64,000 bases of DNA from Novosphingobium subterraneum (lineage in GTDB: Bacteria; Pseudomonadota; Alphaproteobacteria; Sphingomonadales; Sphingomonadaceae), in the NCBI RefSeq assembly GCF_000807925.1, contig NZ_JRVC01000015.1:82604-146603 (forward strand), given 5' to 3'. The position numbers were made by a program, and so were the translations under genes. This document shows positions 51,418 to 60,354 of the stretch, piece after piece; the first letter of the stretch is position 1; every line of letters begins with the position of its first letter. The notes under the pieces were generated by a model that saw nothing but the letters and a program-made list of their open reading frames with translations, had not been told where the DNA came from and did no database searches.

Positions 51418-53206
51418 AGCGGGCAAGGTCGTCCGCATCGGCGGGGCGAGCGGGGCGCTGAATGACAGCGCGATTGCCGTGCCGGGGCTGCTCAAGGTCG
51501 AGGGGCTGAACTACCTTGCCTTCGACTACCTGGGCGAAGGGGCGATGGGCATCTTCCGGCGGATGAAGCAGGCCGATCCGCGCTCAGGCTTCCTACCGGA
51601 TTTCGTCGACATCCACATCGGGCCATATCTCACGGAACTGAAGGCGCGCGGCATCCGCGTTACTGCCAACGCCGGGGGCATGAACCCGGAAGGCCTGGCC
51701 GAGATGATCCGCCAACGCGGGCGCGAGCAGGGGCTGACCTTGCGCGTGGCGACAGTGACTGGCGACGACGTCGAACATCTAGTGCCGCAGCTGCGCGCCG
51801 AGGGTTTGCGGGATATGTACAGCGGCGCGCCCCTGCCCGAGGGCGAGATCGGGATGCACGCCTATATCGGCGCGTTCGGGATCGCGCGTGCGTTGGATGC
51901 CGGGGCAGACGTGGTGATTACCGGACGCGTGGTCGATTCCGCGCTGATCCTCGGGCCCTTGATCCATGAGTTTGGCTGGGGACCGGACGATCTGGATCTG
52001 CTCGCAGCGGGCACGGTGGCGGGGCACCTGCTGGAATGCGGCGCGCAGGCGACGGGCGGGACCTTCACCGACTGGCAGGATGTGCCGGACTGGGCGAACA
52101 TCGGCTTTCCGGTTGGCGAATGCCATGCCGATGGCAGCGTTGTGATGACCAAGACCGATGGCACGGGCGGCCTCGTTTCAGTGGGCACGATTGCCGAGCA
52201 GCTGCTTTATGAAGTGGGCGATCCGCGCGCCTACATCGTGCCCGATGTGGTGTGCGACTTTACCGGGATCATGCTGGAGCAAGTGGGGCCGGACCGGGTG
52301 CTGGTGCGCGGTGCCAAGGGCTATCCAGCGCCCGAAACGCTCAAGCTGTGCGGGACTTATGAAGATGGCTGGCGCTCGGTCGCGCTGATTCCGGTCAGCG
52401 GGATCGATGCTGTGGCAAAGGCGAGGCGGACGGCAGAGGCCTTGCTCGAGCGGGTTTCCGCCATGCTGGAGGAGCGCGGCTGGGGGCCGTGGCGGCAGAG
52501 CCATGTCGAGGTGATCGGCACGGAGACGGCGTGGGGACCGAGGGCGCAGGCGCTGGAGCCCCGCGAGGTGCTGCTCAAGATCGTGGTCGATCATGCTAAT
52601 CCGGCAGCCTGCATTCTGTTCGGGCGCGAACAGACCACAGCGATCATGAACATGGCGGTCGGCACCTCGATCGCGCCGATCATCGCCGCACCGCGCGCCT
52701 TTCCGCTGACGGGCATGTTCTTCGGCCTGATCGACCGGCGCCGCGTGACGCAAGCGGTGGCGCTTGATGGAGTGGCGCTGGACTATGCCGATCCGGTCGT
52801 GCCTGGCTTCGATCCGGCGGCATTGCCGCCGATCGAGGGCGAAGCGGCGGTGATGGATGGGGAACTCGTTGAAGTGCCGCTGATCCGGCTGGCGTGGGCA
52901 CGCAGTGGCGACAAGGGGCGGCTGTTCAACGTCGCGGTCATTGCCCGCGATCCGGCATTTCTGCCGTGGATCCGGGCGAGCCTGACCGTGGCAGCGGTGA
53001 CGGACTGGTATCGCCACCTCTTCGACGCTCCCGCGCATGCGCGGGTCGAGCGGTTCGAAGTGCCGGGCGTCCATGCGATCAACTTCCTGGCGCATGACGC
53101 ACAAGGCGGCGGGATCAACCTATCGCCGCGCTTCGATGCCGCGGCCAAGAGCATGGCGCAGCACCTGCTGGAGATGCCGGTGCGCGTGCCGGCGTCGCTG
53201 ATCTGA
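51410..53206 (+). CDS. AtuA-family protein (acyclic terpene utilisation, DUF1446)
   Basis: 598 residues, overlapping the flavoprotein gene by eight bases. The N-terminal two-thirds (VRIGGASGALNDSAIAVPGL, TANAGGMNPEGLAEMI, DVVITGRVVDSALILGPLIH) is the AtuA/DUF1446 domain, and the C-terminal part (IRLAWARSGDKGRLFNVAVI) is the small AtuA-associated domain, fused here in one chain. AtuA is needed for citronellol/geraniol degradation in Pseudomonas, but its reaction is not established. It supports an isoprenoid-like substrate. Confidence 0.9.
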   Translation: MTEAGKVVRIGGASGALNDSAIAVPGLLKVEGLNYLAFDYLGEGAMGIFRRMKQADPRSGFLPDFVDIHIGPYLTELKARGIRVTANAGGMNPEGLAEMIRQRGREQGLTLRVATVTGDDVEHLVPQLRAEGLRDMYSGAPLPEGEIGMHAYIGAFGIARALDAGADVVITGRVVDSALILGPLIHEFGWGPDDLDLLAAGTVAGHLLECGAQATGGTFTDWQDVPDWANIGFPVGECHADGSVVMTKTDGTGGLVSVGTIAEQLLYEVGDPRAYIVPDVVCDFTGIMLEQVGPDRVLVRGAKGYPAPETLKLCGTYEDGWRSVALIPVSGIDAVAKARRTAEALLERVSAMLEERGWGPWRQSHVEVIGTETAWGPRAQALEPREVLLKIVVDHANPAACILFGREQTTAIMNMAVGTSIAPIIAAPRAFPLTGMFFGLIDRRRVTQAVALDGVALDYADPVVPGFDPAALPPIEGEAAVMDGELVEVPLIRLAWARSGDKGRLFNVAVIARDPAFLPWIRASLTVAAVTDWYRHLFDAPAHARVERFEVPGVHAINFLAHDAQGGGINLSPRFDAAAKSMAQHLLEMPVRVPASLI

Positions 53207-53220
53207 AAGAGGACAAGCTG

Positions 53221-54039
53221 ATGGCCGACGACCTGCCCTACCTTGCGCGCGGTGCGAAGCCTGTGGCGACCGACAGCACCGTGCTGGTCAGCAACTCCGA
53301 TTACCTCAACGAGCCGCGCCTGCGCGACTGGCTGGCCACGGCCTATTTGCGCAAGAGCGGCAAGGATTCGCCCACAACGCTTGATGCGCACAAGCTCTAT
53401 GGCATCCTTGCCGACATTTTCGACGTGCCGCGCATCGAGGAACTGTTCACCGCCGAGCGCAAACGCTGGCCCGAGCTGGACGCGTGGTTCGAGGAGGGCT
53501 TTTCGTCGAACTTTACCGTGGAGGAGCTGCTGGCCAATCCGGAAGGCTCGCTGGGCCACACCTTCGGGCGCTACTTGCGCGACAACGGCTTCGAGATCGA
53601 CATCGTGCCGCGCTTCACTCCCCGCAACCAGTTCGAGTATTTCTCGCTCCGCAGCGGCCAGACGCATGACCTGGAGCATATCGTCTGCGGCGGCGGGTTC
53701 GATATCATCGGCGAACTGGTTCCCTATTTCGCGCGGCTTTCGAACCTGCCGCGTTTCCTCGATCCGGAACTGGTCGGTCTGATCAATGCCGGGCAGTTGC
53801 TGGGCGCATTGAGGCTCGTTTCGCGCACCGGGCTGCACTATCCGGCAGCCTTCCCGACCGCGCTCAAGGCCGTGCGCTGCGGCATGGATGTGGGCCAGCA
53901 GTCCGGACCATACTGGATGGCGAAGTACGAAGACGTGTTTCACCTGCCGCTGGCAGAGGCGCGGGCGGCGCTTGGCATCGTCGGCGCGGTGGACCTCGAC
54001 AGCCGCGAGGCCTCGCTGCTGTGGCCTGAATACAGCTGA
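53221..54039 (+). CDS. Coq4-family protein (first paralogue)
   Basis: 272 residues. The family motif HDxxHx11E is complete: H149, D150, H153 and E165, in QTHDLEHIVCGGGFDIIGE. In ubiquinone synthesis, Coq4 binds a divalent metal through this motif and acts in the oxidative decarboxylation of the ring. Here the gene sits 14 bases after AtuA in a catabolic operon, away from any ubiquinone gene, so a related reaction on a catabolic intermediate is more likely. A diverged copy is at 56679-57557. Confidence 0.87.
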   Translation: MADDLPYLARGAKPVATDSTVLVSNSDYLNEPRLRDWLATAYLRKSGKDSPTTLDAHKLYGILADIFDVPRIEELFTAERKRWPELDAWFEEGFSSNFTVEELLANPEGSLGHTFGRYLRDNGFEIDIVPRFTPRNQFEYFSLRSGQTHDLEHIVCGGGFDIIGELVPYFARLSNLPRFLDPELVGLINAGQLLGALRLVSRTGLHYPAAFPTALKAVRCGMDVGQQSGPYWMAKYEDVFHLPLAEARAALGIVGAVDLDSREASLLWPEYS

Positions 54040-54053
54040 GCCCCGAGACAACC

Positions 54054-54083
54054 GAGGGGCTGGCGCTCTCGCGCCGGCCCCTC
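54054..54083. terminator. Bidirectional terminator between convergent operons
   Basis: GAGGGGCTGGCGC (54054-54066) and GCGCCGGCCCCTC (54071-54083) form a 13-pair stem with one G-T wobble and a TCTC loop, 15 bases after the Coq4 stop and 34 before the end of the receptor gene. T-runs are weak. Its position between convergent genes makes a terminator role likely. Confidence 0.65.
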
Positions 54084-54116
54084 TCCCCTGTTGTAATGTG
54101 ATCAGACTTTGGCAGA

Positions 54117-56546
54117 TCAGAAGTTCACGCCCAGCTCCACGCCATACGTGCGTCCGCGTTCGTAGCTGCCGGTGAACAGCAGTACCGGGGCGCCGAAGCT
54201 GATGTAGCGCTTGTTGAAGATGTTGTCCCCGAACACCGAGAGCGAGACCTTGGCGCCGCCGAGGCCCACGTCGGCAACGCCCAAGCGACCGTTGACCAGC
54301 CAGTAGGCGGGTTGGCGGTTGCGGTCCTCCAGTACTGGCTGGTTGGTGAGAAGATCACGCAGCGGAGTGGAGGTGAGGTAGTATGTGCTGCGGTAACGGC
54401 CCTCGATCAGCGCAGTGACATGACCGCCGCTGCTGGAAAAATCGGGTGAGTTGTAGCTGGCGGCGGCGCGGCCGGTCCACTTCGAGAAGTATGTCGGGCG
54501 TGCGAAGGCAGCGACGTCCTGCCCGTTCAGGATGAACTGCTTGTAGTCGAAGTCGGTGTAGGACACGCTGCCTGAAAGGTTCAGGCCTGCGACCGGCACG
54601 ACATCCAGTTCGGCTTCGAAGCCCTTGATCTTCGCCTTGCCTGCGTTGTCGAAGAACTGTCGCCCGTTGATGAAGTTCTGGGTCTGCAGGTCCTTGTAGT
54701 CGTTGTAGTAGGCCGCCACGTTCAGCCGCACCTTGTTGTCGAGGAACTGGGTCTTGGCGCCCAGTTCATAGCTGGTCAGGTTTTCCGGGCGATAGGGGAT
54801 GCCCGAAAGGATGCCGCCCGAAACGTAGCCGGTGGCGACTTTCGCAAAGAGCGTGGTCTGTTCGGTCGGGCGCCAGGTCGCGATGCCGGTCCAGGTCAGC
54901 TTCTTGTAGGTTGCCTTGTAGTCACCAACGCCCAGCGAGCCACCTTGCGCGCCCGAGATCACGAAGATCTTTAGTTCGCGGTCGTCGATCGTGCCGCGCA
55001 GGCCGCCGGTCAGGTCGAAAGTATCGGAGAGGTGCCAGGTCAGCTGGGCATAGCCGGCCATGGAGTCGTTGATGCCTTCGGTGCGGGTGATGCCGCTGCC
55101 GAAGATGTTGTCGAGCGGGCTTGGCACGATGGTGGCAGACGGCGTGGGCGAAAGGATGCCGAGTACTTCGGTGCCGGGCGACTTTTCGTGGAAATAGAAC
55201 AGGCCAGCGGTCAACTGGTACCTGTCGTTGGAAAGCTGGAACTGCAGCTCCTGGCTGAATTGCTCCTGACGAGTGGCGCGGGCGGAGAGCAGCGGGAAAA
55301 AGTAGTCGTTCGGTCCGGGTGCATTGGCCGGGTTGAACAGGATCGCCTGGATCTGCTGCGGGGTCAGTCCGGGGGTAAGGAATGCACCCAACTGCTGGAA
55401 AGTGAAGCGCATGCCGCCGGCCGAGCCGAGATCGAAGATCACCGGGTCCTGCCGGAACTTGCGGTAGGCGCTGATCGACTTGACGGTGAAGTTGTCGCTG
55501 GCGTCGAGCGTCAACGTCAGGCTGTGGCCCTGGGTAACGACGTGCTCCTCGCTGGTGGCAGCTGCGACTGAGGACAAGGGACCATTCAGCCCCTCGTTGG
55601 TAGTGCCGCCAAAGAACGGCTGAAGCGCCACGATGGGGCCGAGCAACTGCCCCGAGGCGTCGGGGATCACGCCAAGGCTCTGCATCGCGCGGCCCGAGGC
55701 ACGGGTGTCGGTATAGTCGAAGCGGTAATCGGCGATAAGCGCGCCGAACTCGCCGCGCACCGCGATTTGCCCGCCATCGACGTTGCGATAGCCGAGCTTG
55801 TTGACGAAGCGCTGCGTGCCGAATTCGGGCGCGCGCAGGGCGATATTGAGACCCTTGCCGCCCATCGTGTTGGTCACGTCCCCATCGATCTGGTCATGCA
55901 GGTAGGACAGGCGGATCGAAAACGGGCCAATCTGCGGCAGGTCGAGCGAGACCTTGCCGCGGAAGGCATCGTAGTTGCCATAGGAGCCGGTGGCGTGCAC
56001 GCCCCACTCGCCCTTGGGGGCGGCGGTGACGATGCTGATTGCGCCGGATGTCGCATTGCGACCGAACAGCGTGCCCTGCGGCCCGCGCAGCACCTCGACC
56101 CGCTGGATGTCGGAGAAGTCGAGCAGCGATCCCACGGCACGGCCGATGTACACGCCATCGATATACATGCCGACCTTGGGATCGACCGAGTTCGACGAGG
56201 TTCCGGAGGCGACGCCGCGAATGATGATGGTGGGGTTGGATTGCTGGCCCTGCGCGTTGAACTGCAGGCTGGGCGCGAGGCCGGCGAGGTTGCGCACGCT
56301 GGTGACGCGCAACGCTTCCAGTTGTTCGGTGCCAATCGCAGTAACTGCCACGGGAACCTTCTGCAGGCTTTCCTCGCGGCGCTGGGCAGTGACGATGATT
56401 TCCTGGACCGAGGCTGACTGGCCGGTTGTTTCGGCCTGCTCTTCAGCTGCGTTTTCCTCGGCGTGGGCCAGGGGTGCGAAGGCCAGCGCGCCAGCCGCAA
56501 GTATCGTGCCGCGCAGGAGCATGCTGTGGGTATGCCGTGCTTTCAT
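54117..56546 (-). CDS. TonB-dependent outer-membrane receptor
   Basis: 809 residues from ATG 56546, with GGGAGAGA upstream. A signal peptide (LLRGTILAAGALAFAPLAHA) is followed by a TonB-box region (VQEIIVTAQRREESLQKVPV) and plug motifs NLAGLAPSLQFNAQ and RVEVLRGPQGTLFGRNATSG. The C-terminus ends in a beta strand with final Phe (GVELGVNF). This is the sphingomonad type often found beside degradation genes for large hydrophobic compounds. It lies downstream of a Coq4-like gene and probably imports the island's substrate. Confidence 0.95.
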   Translation of the reverse strand: MKARHTHSMLLRGTILAAGALAFAPLAHAEENAAEEQAETTGQSASVQEIIVTAQRREESLQKVPVAVTAIGTEQLEALRVTSVRNLAGLAPSLQFNAQGQQSNPTIIIRGVASGTSSNSVDPKVGMYIDGVYIGRAVGSLLDFSDIQRVEVLRGPQGTLFGRNATSGAISIVTAAPKGEWGVHATGSYGNYDAFRGKVSLDLPQIGPFSIRLSYLHDQIDGDVTNTMGGKGLNIALRAPEFGTQRFVNKLGYRNVDGGQIAVRGEFGALIADYRFDYTDTRASGRAMQSLGVIPDASGQLLGPIVALQPFFGGTTNEGLNGPLSSVAAATSEEHVVTQGHSLTLTLDASDNFTVKSISAYRKFRQDPVIFDLGSAGGMRFTFQQLGAFLTPGLTPQQIQAILFNPANAPGPNDYFFPLLSARATRQEQFSQELQFQLSNDRYQLTAGLFYFHEKSPGTEVLGILSPTPSATIVPSPLDNIFGSGITRTEGINDSMAGYAQLTWHLSDTFDLTGGLRGTIDDRELKIFVISGAQGGSLGVGDYKATYKKLTWTGIATWRPTEQTTLFAKVATGYVSGGILSGIPYRPENLTSYELGAKTQFLDNKVRLNVAAYYNDYKDLQTQNFINGRQFFDNAGKAKIKGFEAELDVVPVAGLNLSGSVSYTDFDYKQFILNGQDVAAFARPTYFSKWTGRAAASYNSPDFSSSGGHVTALIEGRYRSTYYLTSTPLRDLLTNQPVLEDRNRQPAYWLVNGRLGVADVGLGGAKVSLSVFGDNIFNKRYISFGAPVLLFTGSYERGRTYGVELGVNF

Positions 56547-56608
56547 GATGTCTCTCCCTCCGTTGTTTTCTGACGCCAGAGCTTGGTGCCGGGCGCGATG
56601 CAAAAGGA

Positions 56609-56634
56609 GCGGCAAAGCGCGCTGCGCTCGCCGC
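56609..56634 (-). terminator. Hairpin between coq4-like and receptor genes
   Basis: GCGGC/GCCGC and AGCGC/GCGCT pair with a GCT loop and a small internal loop; on the minus strand it is followed by TCCTTTTG. It could partly terminate transcription ahead of the receptor or protect the upstream transcript end. Confidence 0.35.
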
Positions 56635-56678
56635 CCCTGTCATGCAGCAAGGTGGTCCGGTGATGATCGGACTGCCCT

Positions 56679-57557
56679 TCATTCGGCAGCTTCCATCATC
56701 GGCACGCCGTAGTTGGGGTCGTCCTCGTTGCAGAGGCGGTTGGTATCGTCCCAGCGGCTGTCGATCACGGGCGTGATGTTCAGTTCGCGACGGATGTCCT
56801 CGATCTGGACATCGGCACATTCGCGCCAGTCGACCAGCATCAGCGGGTACTTCCAGTTGCGGCCTTGCTGCGCGCCGATGAACTCCGCTTCGAGATTCAC
56901 GACCATCGCTTCGGGATAGAACAGCGCGTCCTTCATCGTCGTCTTGGCCTTGAGGTAATAGGCGATGCGGCTGAAGAAGTTGCTGAGCTCGGGGTGGAAG
57001 TAGAGCGCCTTGGCGTGCATGTTGGCTGAAAGCAGCGCGATTTCGCCGCCATGGTTCGGGCCGAAGCCGGTGATCATGTGCTCGATATCGTGCGAAAGCG
57101 CGGTCTGGCGCAGGTAATAGGTGAAGTCGTTGACGACCTGAATTTCCTGGAAGAACAGATCGAGCTGGTAGCCCGAATTGACCATGAAATCGTGGATCTT
57201 CGCGCCCAGCGTGCCGGGGGCGCAGTCCTTGGTCTCGTCGATCGTGAAGTTGGACAGGCTCTTGCGCTCGAGCCAGCGCTTGAACAGCGGCAGGCGGGCC
57301 TTTTCCATCTCGAACAGTTCAATGATGCGGGGCATGTCTTCCAGATCGTGGAGGATCTGCGCCACTTCCGGGATGTATGCCGTGTTGGGAAGGTCAGGCC
57401 CGTTGCGGCGCAGCATCTCCTGCGAGATCAGTGCGCGCAGGCCCGCATGGTTGAGGTACTTGGAAGAGCTTACGAGGACCGAGCTTTCAGTCTCGATCTT
57501 CTGGATCCGGCCGTTGAAGTAGGCCCGGTCGGCATCGCCGATCTTTGCTTCGCTCAT
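56679..57557 (-). CDS. Coq4-family protein (second paralogue)
   Basis: 292 residues from ATG 57557, with AAGGA upstream. The HDxxHx11E motif is intact at H156, D157, H160 and E172 (SHDIEHMITGFGPNHGGE). Both Coq4-like proteins share the SSVLVSxSxYLN-type N-terminus (SSVLVSSSKYLNHAGLR here, STVLVSNSDYLNEPRLR in the other), so they come from one duplication. It is encoded between a D-aminoacylase-like enzyme and a TonB receptor on the same strand. Confidence 0.87.
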   Translation of the reverse strand: MSEAKIGDADRAYFNGRIQKIETESSVLVSSSKYLNHAGLRALISQEMLRRNGPDLPNTAYIPEVAQILHDLEDMPRIIELFEMEKARLPLFKRWLERKSLSNFTIDETKDCAPGTLGAKIHDFMVNSGYQLDLFFQEIQVVNDFTYYLRQTALSHDIEHMITGFGPNHGGEIALLSANMHAKALYFHPELSNFFSRIAYYLKAKTTMKDALFYPEAMVVNLEAEFIGAQQGRNWKYPLMLVDWRECADVQIEDIRRELNITPVIDSRWDDTNRLCNEDDPNYGVPMMEAAE

Positions 57558-57592
57558 GTCGGCATCCTTTCCTGATGTTCTGCAAAGAGTTA

Positions 57593-57657
57593 GGGGGCGT
57601 CCGGGAGGGAGTGGACGCCCCCAGTGCGAGGGTTCATCTTGGGGATTTGGCCCTCGC
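57593..57657 (-). terminator. Tandem hairpins between amidohydrolase and coq4-like genes
   Basis: GGGGGCGTCC and GGACGCCCCC (57593-57602, 57613-57622) form a perfect 10-bp stem with a 10-base loop. GCGAGGG/CCCTCGC (57626-57632, 57651-57657) form a second stem with an 18-base loop. Both lie in the 108-base gap, in the order weaker then stronger on the minus strand. No T-run follows. They may attenuate or process the transcript. Confidence 0.5.
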
Positions 57658-57665
57658 TAAGACGG

Positions 57666-59408
57666 TCATTCCGCAGCCTCTGCCAGCGCAGCATCGTCGT
57701 TGGCGGGGGACAGGAACTCACCCGGCATCGCGCCGGTGAATGCGCCGTTCTCGAAAGTCGGAACGCCGTTCACAAGGGTGAGGCGGGTGGGCATCGCGGC
57801 GCGGGTGAAACGCCAGGTGGTGCGGCCCTTGCCGTCGGGCACGTCGTGCGCCTTGACCATTTCGCGGCGCTGGATCTCGTCCATGTTGAACACGGCAATG
57901 TCGGCGCGCTTGCCTACCGCGATCACCCCACGATCGTGCAGGTTGAAGTGGCCGGCGAGCTTGCCGGTCATGATGTGGATGGCCTGCTCCAGCGTCAGCT
58001 TCTTCTGTTCGCGGACATACTGGGTGAGCAGGAGCGCGTTCTCGCCCCCACCGCACAGCATCTGCAGGTGGGCGCCAGCGTCGGAGATGTTGCCGACGGT
58101 CTTGGGGTCCTTCATCAGCTCCAGCGTCAGGTCCTCGTCCTTGGGGAAGGGGGCCATGTGGACGGTGGAGCGGGTGCCGTTCTTGAGGATCCAGTCGGCC
58201 ATAGCGTCGGAGCGGTGCAGGCCCAGGCTGTCGGCGTATTCCTTCAGCGTGATGTTCAAGGGCCCAGTACCGTTCTCGCTGTCGAGCAGGAACAGTTCCT
58301 GAGGGTTCTTGAGCGGCGAATGATCCCAGGCCTGCGTGTCCCAGCTTTCACGGGCACGGGCACGCCAAGCCGGATCGGCGAGAAGCTGCGCCTTCTTGTG
58401 GTGGTCGTCCTCAAGCACGACTTCATGCCAGACATAATCGTTCGACTGCGCGAAGATCAGCGACTTCACCAGGCTGAGGGTCGAGGTGGGCGAGACGTGG
58501 GCATAGCCCGGCCACACGTCGACACCGGCTTCGCGCATCTTGCGCACCGATTCCTGCATGGCGGGCAGGATGCCCTTCTGGAATTCGAGCGTCGGGATGG
58601 CCCCTGCAATCTGGCACTTGATGTTGCGGCCGCCGAGAAGCTTCGCGAGACGCTCCAGATTGGCCGGGCCGGTCATGCGCATGAAGGTGTCGACAATGAC
58701 CTGGTAGCAGCAGCCGGGATAGCGCTCCATCACGTCGAACAGGGCTTCGAACTCGGCGTCGTTCGCCATCAGTGTCGGGACGGGGCGGTTCTGACCATCA
58801 TGGTCGTGCATGTTGTCTGACATGCCGAGCGCACCAGCAGCGAGCGCGTCGTCGAGGAGTTCGGCCATCTTCGCGATTTCTTCAGGGGTTGCCTCACGCT
58901 CCCAGGCCTCGACGCCCATTGCTGCCAGGCGGATGGCGATGTGGCCGACATAGGCGGCGTAGTTCAGCGGTGCCTTGACGTTTCGTTCGACCGATGCGCG
59001 GTACTCGCTCCACTTGTTCCAGTCCCACGGCAGGTTCTGCATGAACGGGCCTTCGGGAATGTCCTCGAAGAACGAGAAGATGCCGATCATCTCGCGCTGG
59101 GCGGGCATGTATTTATGCAGCGGTGCTGCAGAGAAGCCGCAGTTGCCAAGGATCATCGTCGTCGCGCCGTAGCCCGGCAGCGGGTCGAGATCGGGCTGCC
59201 ACCACATCGTCCCATCGTAGTGGGTGTGGCTCTCGATGAAGCCGGGGGTGACGTGGCAACCGCTGGCGTCAAACACGCGTTCTCCAGCCGGTGCGAGGCC
59301 TTCGCCCACCTCTGCAATCACGCCGTTCTTCACGCGCACGTCAGCCTTGAAGGCGGGTGCGCCGGTGCCGTCCACGACGGTGCCGTTCTTGATGAGGATA
59401 TCGCTCAT
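57666..59408 (-). CDS. Amidohydrolase, N-acyl-D-amino-acid deacylase type
   Basis: 580 residues from ATG 59408, with GGGAG upstream. The metal motif is in VTPGFIESHTHYDGTMWWQP (near residues 52-71), and NCGFSAAPLHKYMP follows the D-aminoacylase pattern; the late Asp is in NISDAGAHLQML. Proteins of this subgroup hydrolyse N-acyl-D-amino acids, but many relatives act on other amides or lactams. Together with the amidase at 38559 it suggests amide or acyl linkages in the substrate. It leads the minus-strand operon with Coq4-like and receptor genes. Confidence 0.9.
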   Translation of the reverse strand: MSDILIKNGTVVDGTGAPAFKADVRVKNGVIAEVGEGLAPAGERVFDASGCHVTPGFIESHTHYDGTMWWQPDLDPLPGYGATTMILGNCGFSAAPLHKYMPAQREMIGIFSFFEDIPEGPFMQNLPWDWNKWSEYRASVERNVKAPLNYAAYVGHIAIRLAAMGVEAWEREATPEEIAKMAELLDDALAAGALGMSDNMHDHDGQNRPVPTLMANDAEFEALFDVMERYPGCCYQVIVDTFMRMTGPANLERLAKLLGGRNIKCQIAGAIPTLEFQKGILPAMQESVRKMREAGVDVWPGYAHVSPTSTLSLVKSLIFAQSNDYVWHEVVLEDDHHKKAQLLADPAWRARARESWDTQAWDHSPLKNPQELFLLDSENGTGPLNITLKEYADSLGLHRSDAMADWILKNGTRSTVHMAPFPKDEDLTLELMKDPKTVGNISDAGAHLQMLCGGGENALLLTQYVREQKKLTLEQAIHIMTGKLAGHFNLHDRGVIAVGKRADIAVFNMDEIQRREMVKAHDVPDGKGRTTWRFTRAAMPTRLTLVNGVPTFENGAFTGAMPGEFLSPANDDAALAEAAE

Positions 59409-59436
59409 TTCATTCTCCCGTTGGGTTCGCGAGATC

Positions 59437-59453
59437 GCTGCATGTTGCGCAGC
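59437..59453. promoter_or_regulatory. Inverted repeat GCTGC-N7-GCAGC in the divergent gap
   Basis: Located 29 bases before the amidohydrolase start and about 100 before the HTH gene. A site here could let the HTH protein control the amidohydrolase-coq4-receptor operon. Short arms limit confidence. Confidence 0.3.
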
Positions 59454-59556
59454 ATCGTCCGCAGAATCTTGTTCGTTGGGTGCAGCATATGCATGGGTGC
59501 GGTTGTGCGAAGACGGGCTCTTGCCAAACGGATCATCCTGTTATCTAATTCGGATC

Positions 59557-60354
59557 ATGACGCGATACGAACCTACGGCATCGGCGATGATTTCTGCTTT
59601 ACGCCGTCATTTGCGCAAAGATGGATGGACAGTTCTACGACTTTCGCGGGAACTGGGCGTCGGTGAGGCCACCGTGAAGCGGTGGCTGGCGGGCAAGGGA
59701 CTCACGATCGACCGGCTTGAGCGCATGGCGCAGTTGTGCGGGCTGGTGCTGGGTGACCTGGCGAGGGAAGCAGAAGAGTGCCCGGGCGATCTCGCGCATG
59801 AGCTGACGCTGGCGCAGGAGAAAGCCCTGTCGACCAACATCTTCCTCTCGTTCCTGTTCATGGCCCTGCTGGGCGGAGTGCCGGCAGAGGAAGTGGCGGC
59901 TGACTTCAATGTGCCGGCTGCGGCAATGGATGCTGCGCTCGAACGGCTTGAACGTCTGGCGCTGATTGACCGGTTGCGCAGCGGGCGCGTGCGGCCGCTG
60001 GTTGACCGCGCTTTGGTCTTTCGGAAGCAACCTTTGCGCTCCTTGTTCGAGGTTCACATGAAGCGCACGTTCTTCGAACTTGATTATTCTCAGCCTGAGA
60101 CCGTCTACAGTGCAGAGACCGTCAAGCTCTCACCTGCCGGTGCTGCGCAATTGGCCGAACTCATCGAGCGCCATCACGTGGAAGTGCAGGTGCTTGCCGA
60201 ACGTGACCGCGAGTCTCATGCGGGTGTGGCAGGTAGCGGTTGGTACGGCATGTTGAGCGTGATGCGCCCCCTCGACATGGAACCAATGCGTGTGGACGGG
60301 ATCACGGCATGGACGGATGCACTAGGTGCGGGTGGTGCAAAGGGGCCGGTGTGA
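59557..60354 (+). CDS. XRE-like HTH transcriptional regulator
   Basis: 265 residues from ATG 59557; the longer frame upstream overlaps the divergent operon and is unlikely. The N-terminal HTH (LRRHLRKDGWTVLRLSRELG, GEATVKRWLAGKGLTIDRLE) is of the Cro/CI type. The middle region (NVPAAAMDAALERLERLALI) could be a second winged-helix segment. No sensor domain is recognised. Divergent placement suggests it controls the 59408-54117 operon. Confidence 0.8.
   Translation: MTRYEPTASAMISALRRHLRKDGWTVLRLSRELGVGEATVKRWLAGKGLTIDRLERMAQLCGLVLGDLAREAEECPGDLAHELTLAQEKALSTNIFLSFLFMALLGGVPAEEVAADFNVPAAAMDAALERLERLALIDRLRSGRVRPLVDRALVFRKQPLRSLFEVHMKRTFFELDYSQPETVYSAETVKLSPAGAAQLAELIERHHVEVQVLAERDRESHAGVAGSGWYGMLSVMRPLDMEPMRVDGITAWTDALGAGGAKGPV

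Noticed and set aside
54117..56546. Plus-strand frames such as 55032-55571 and 55767-56417
   Set aside because: They are antisense to a full-length TonB receptor with clear plug and barrel motifs and show no family features.
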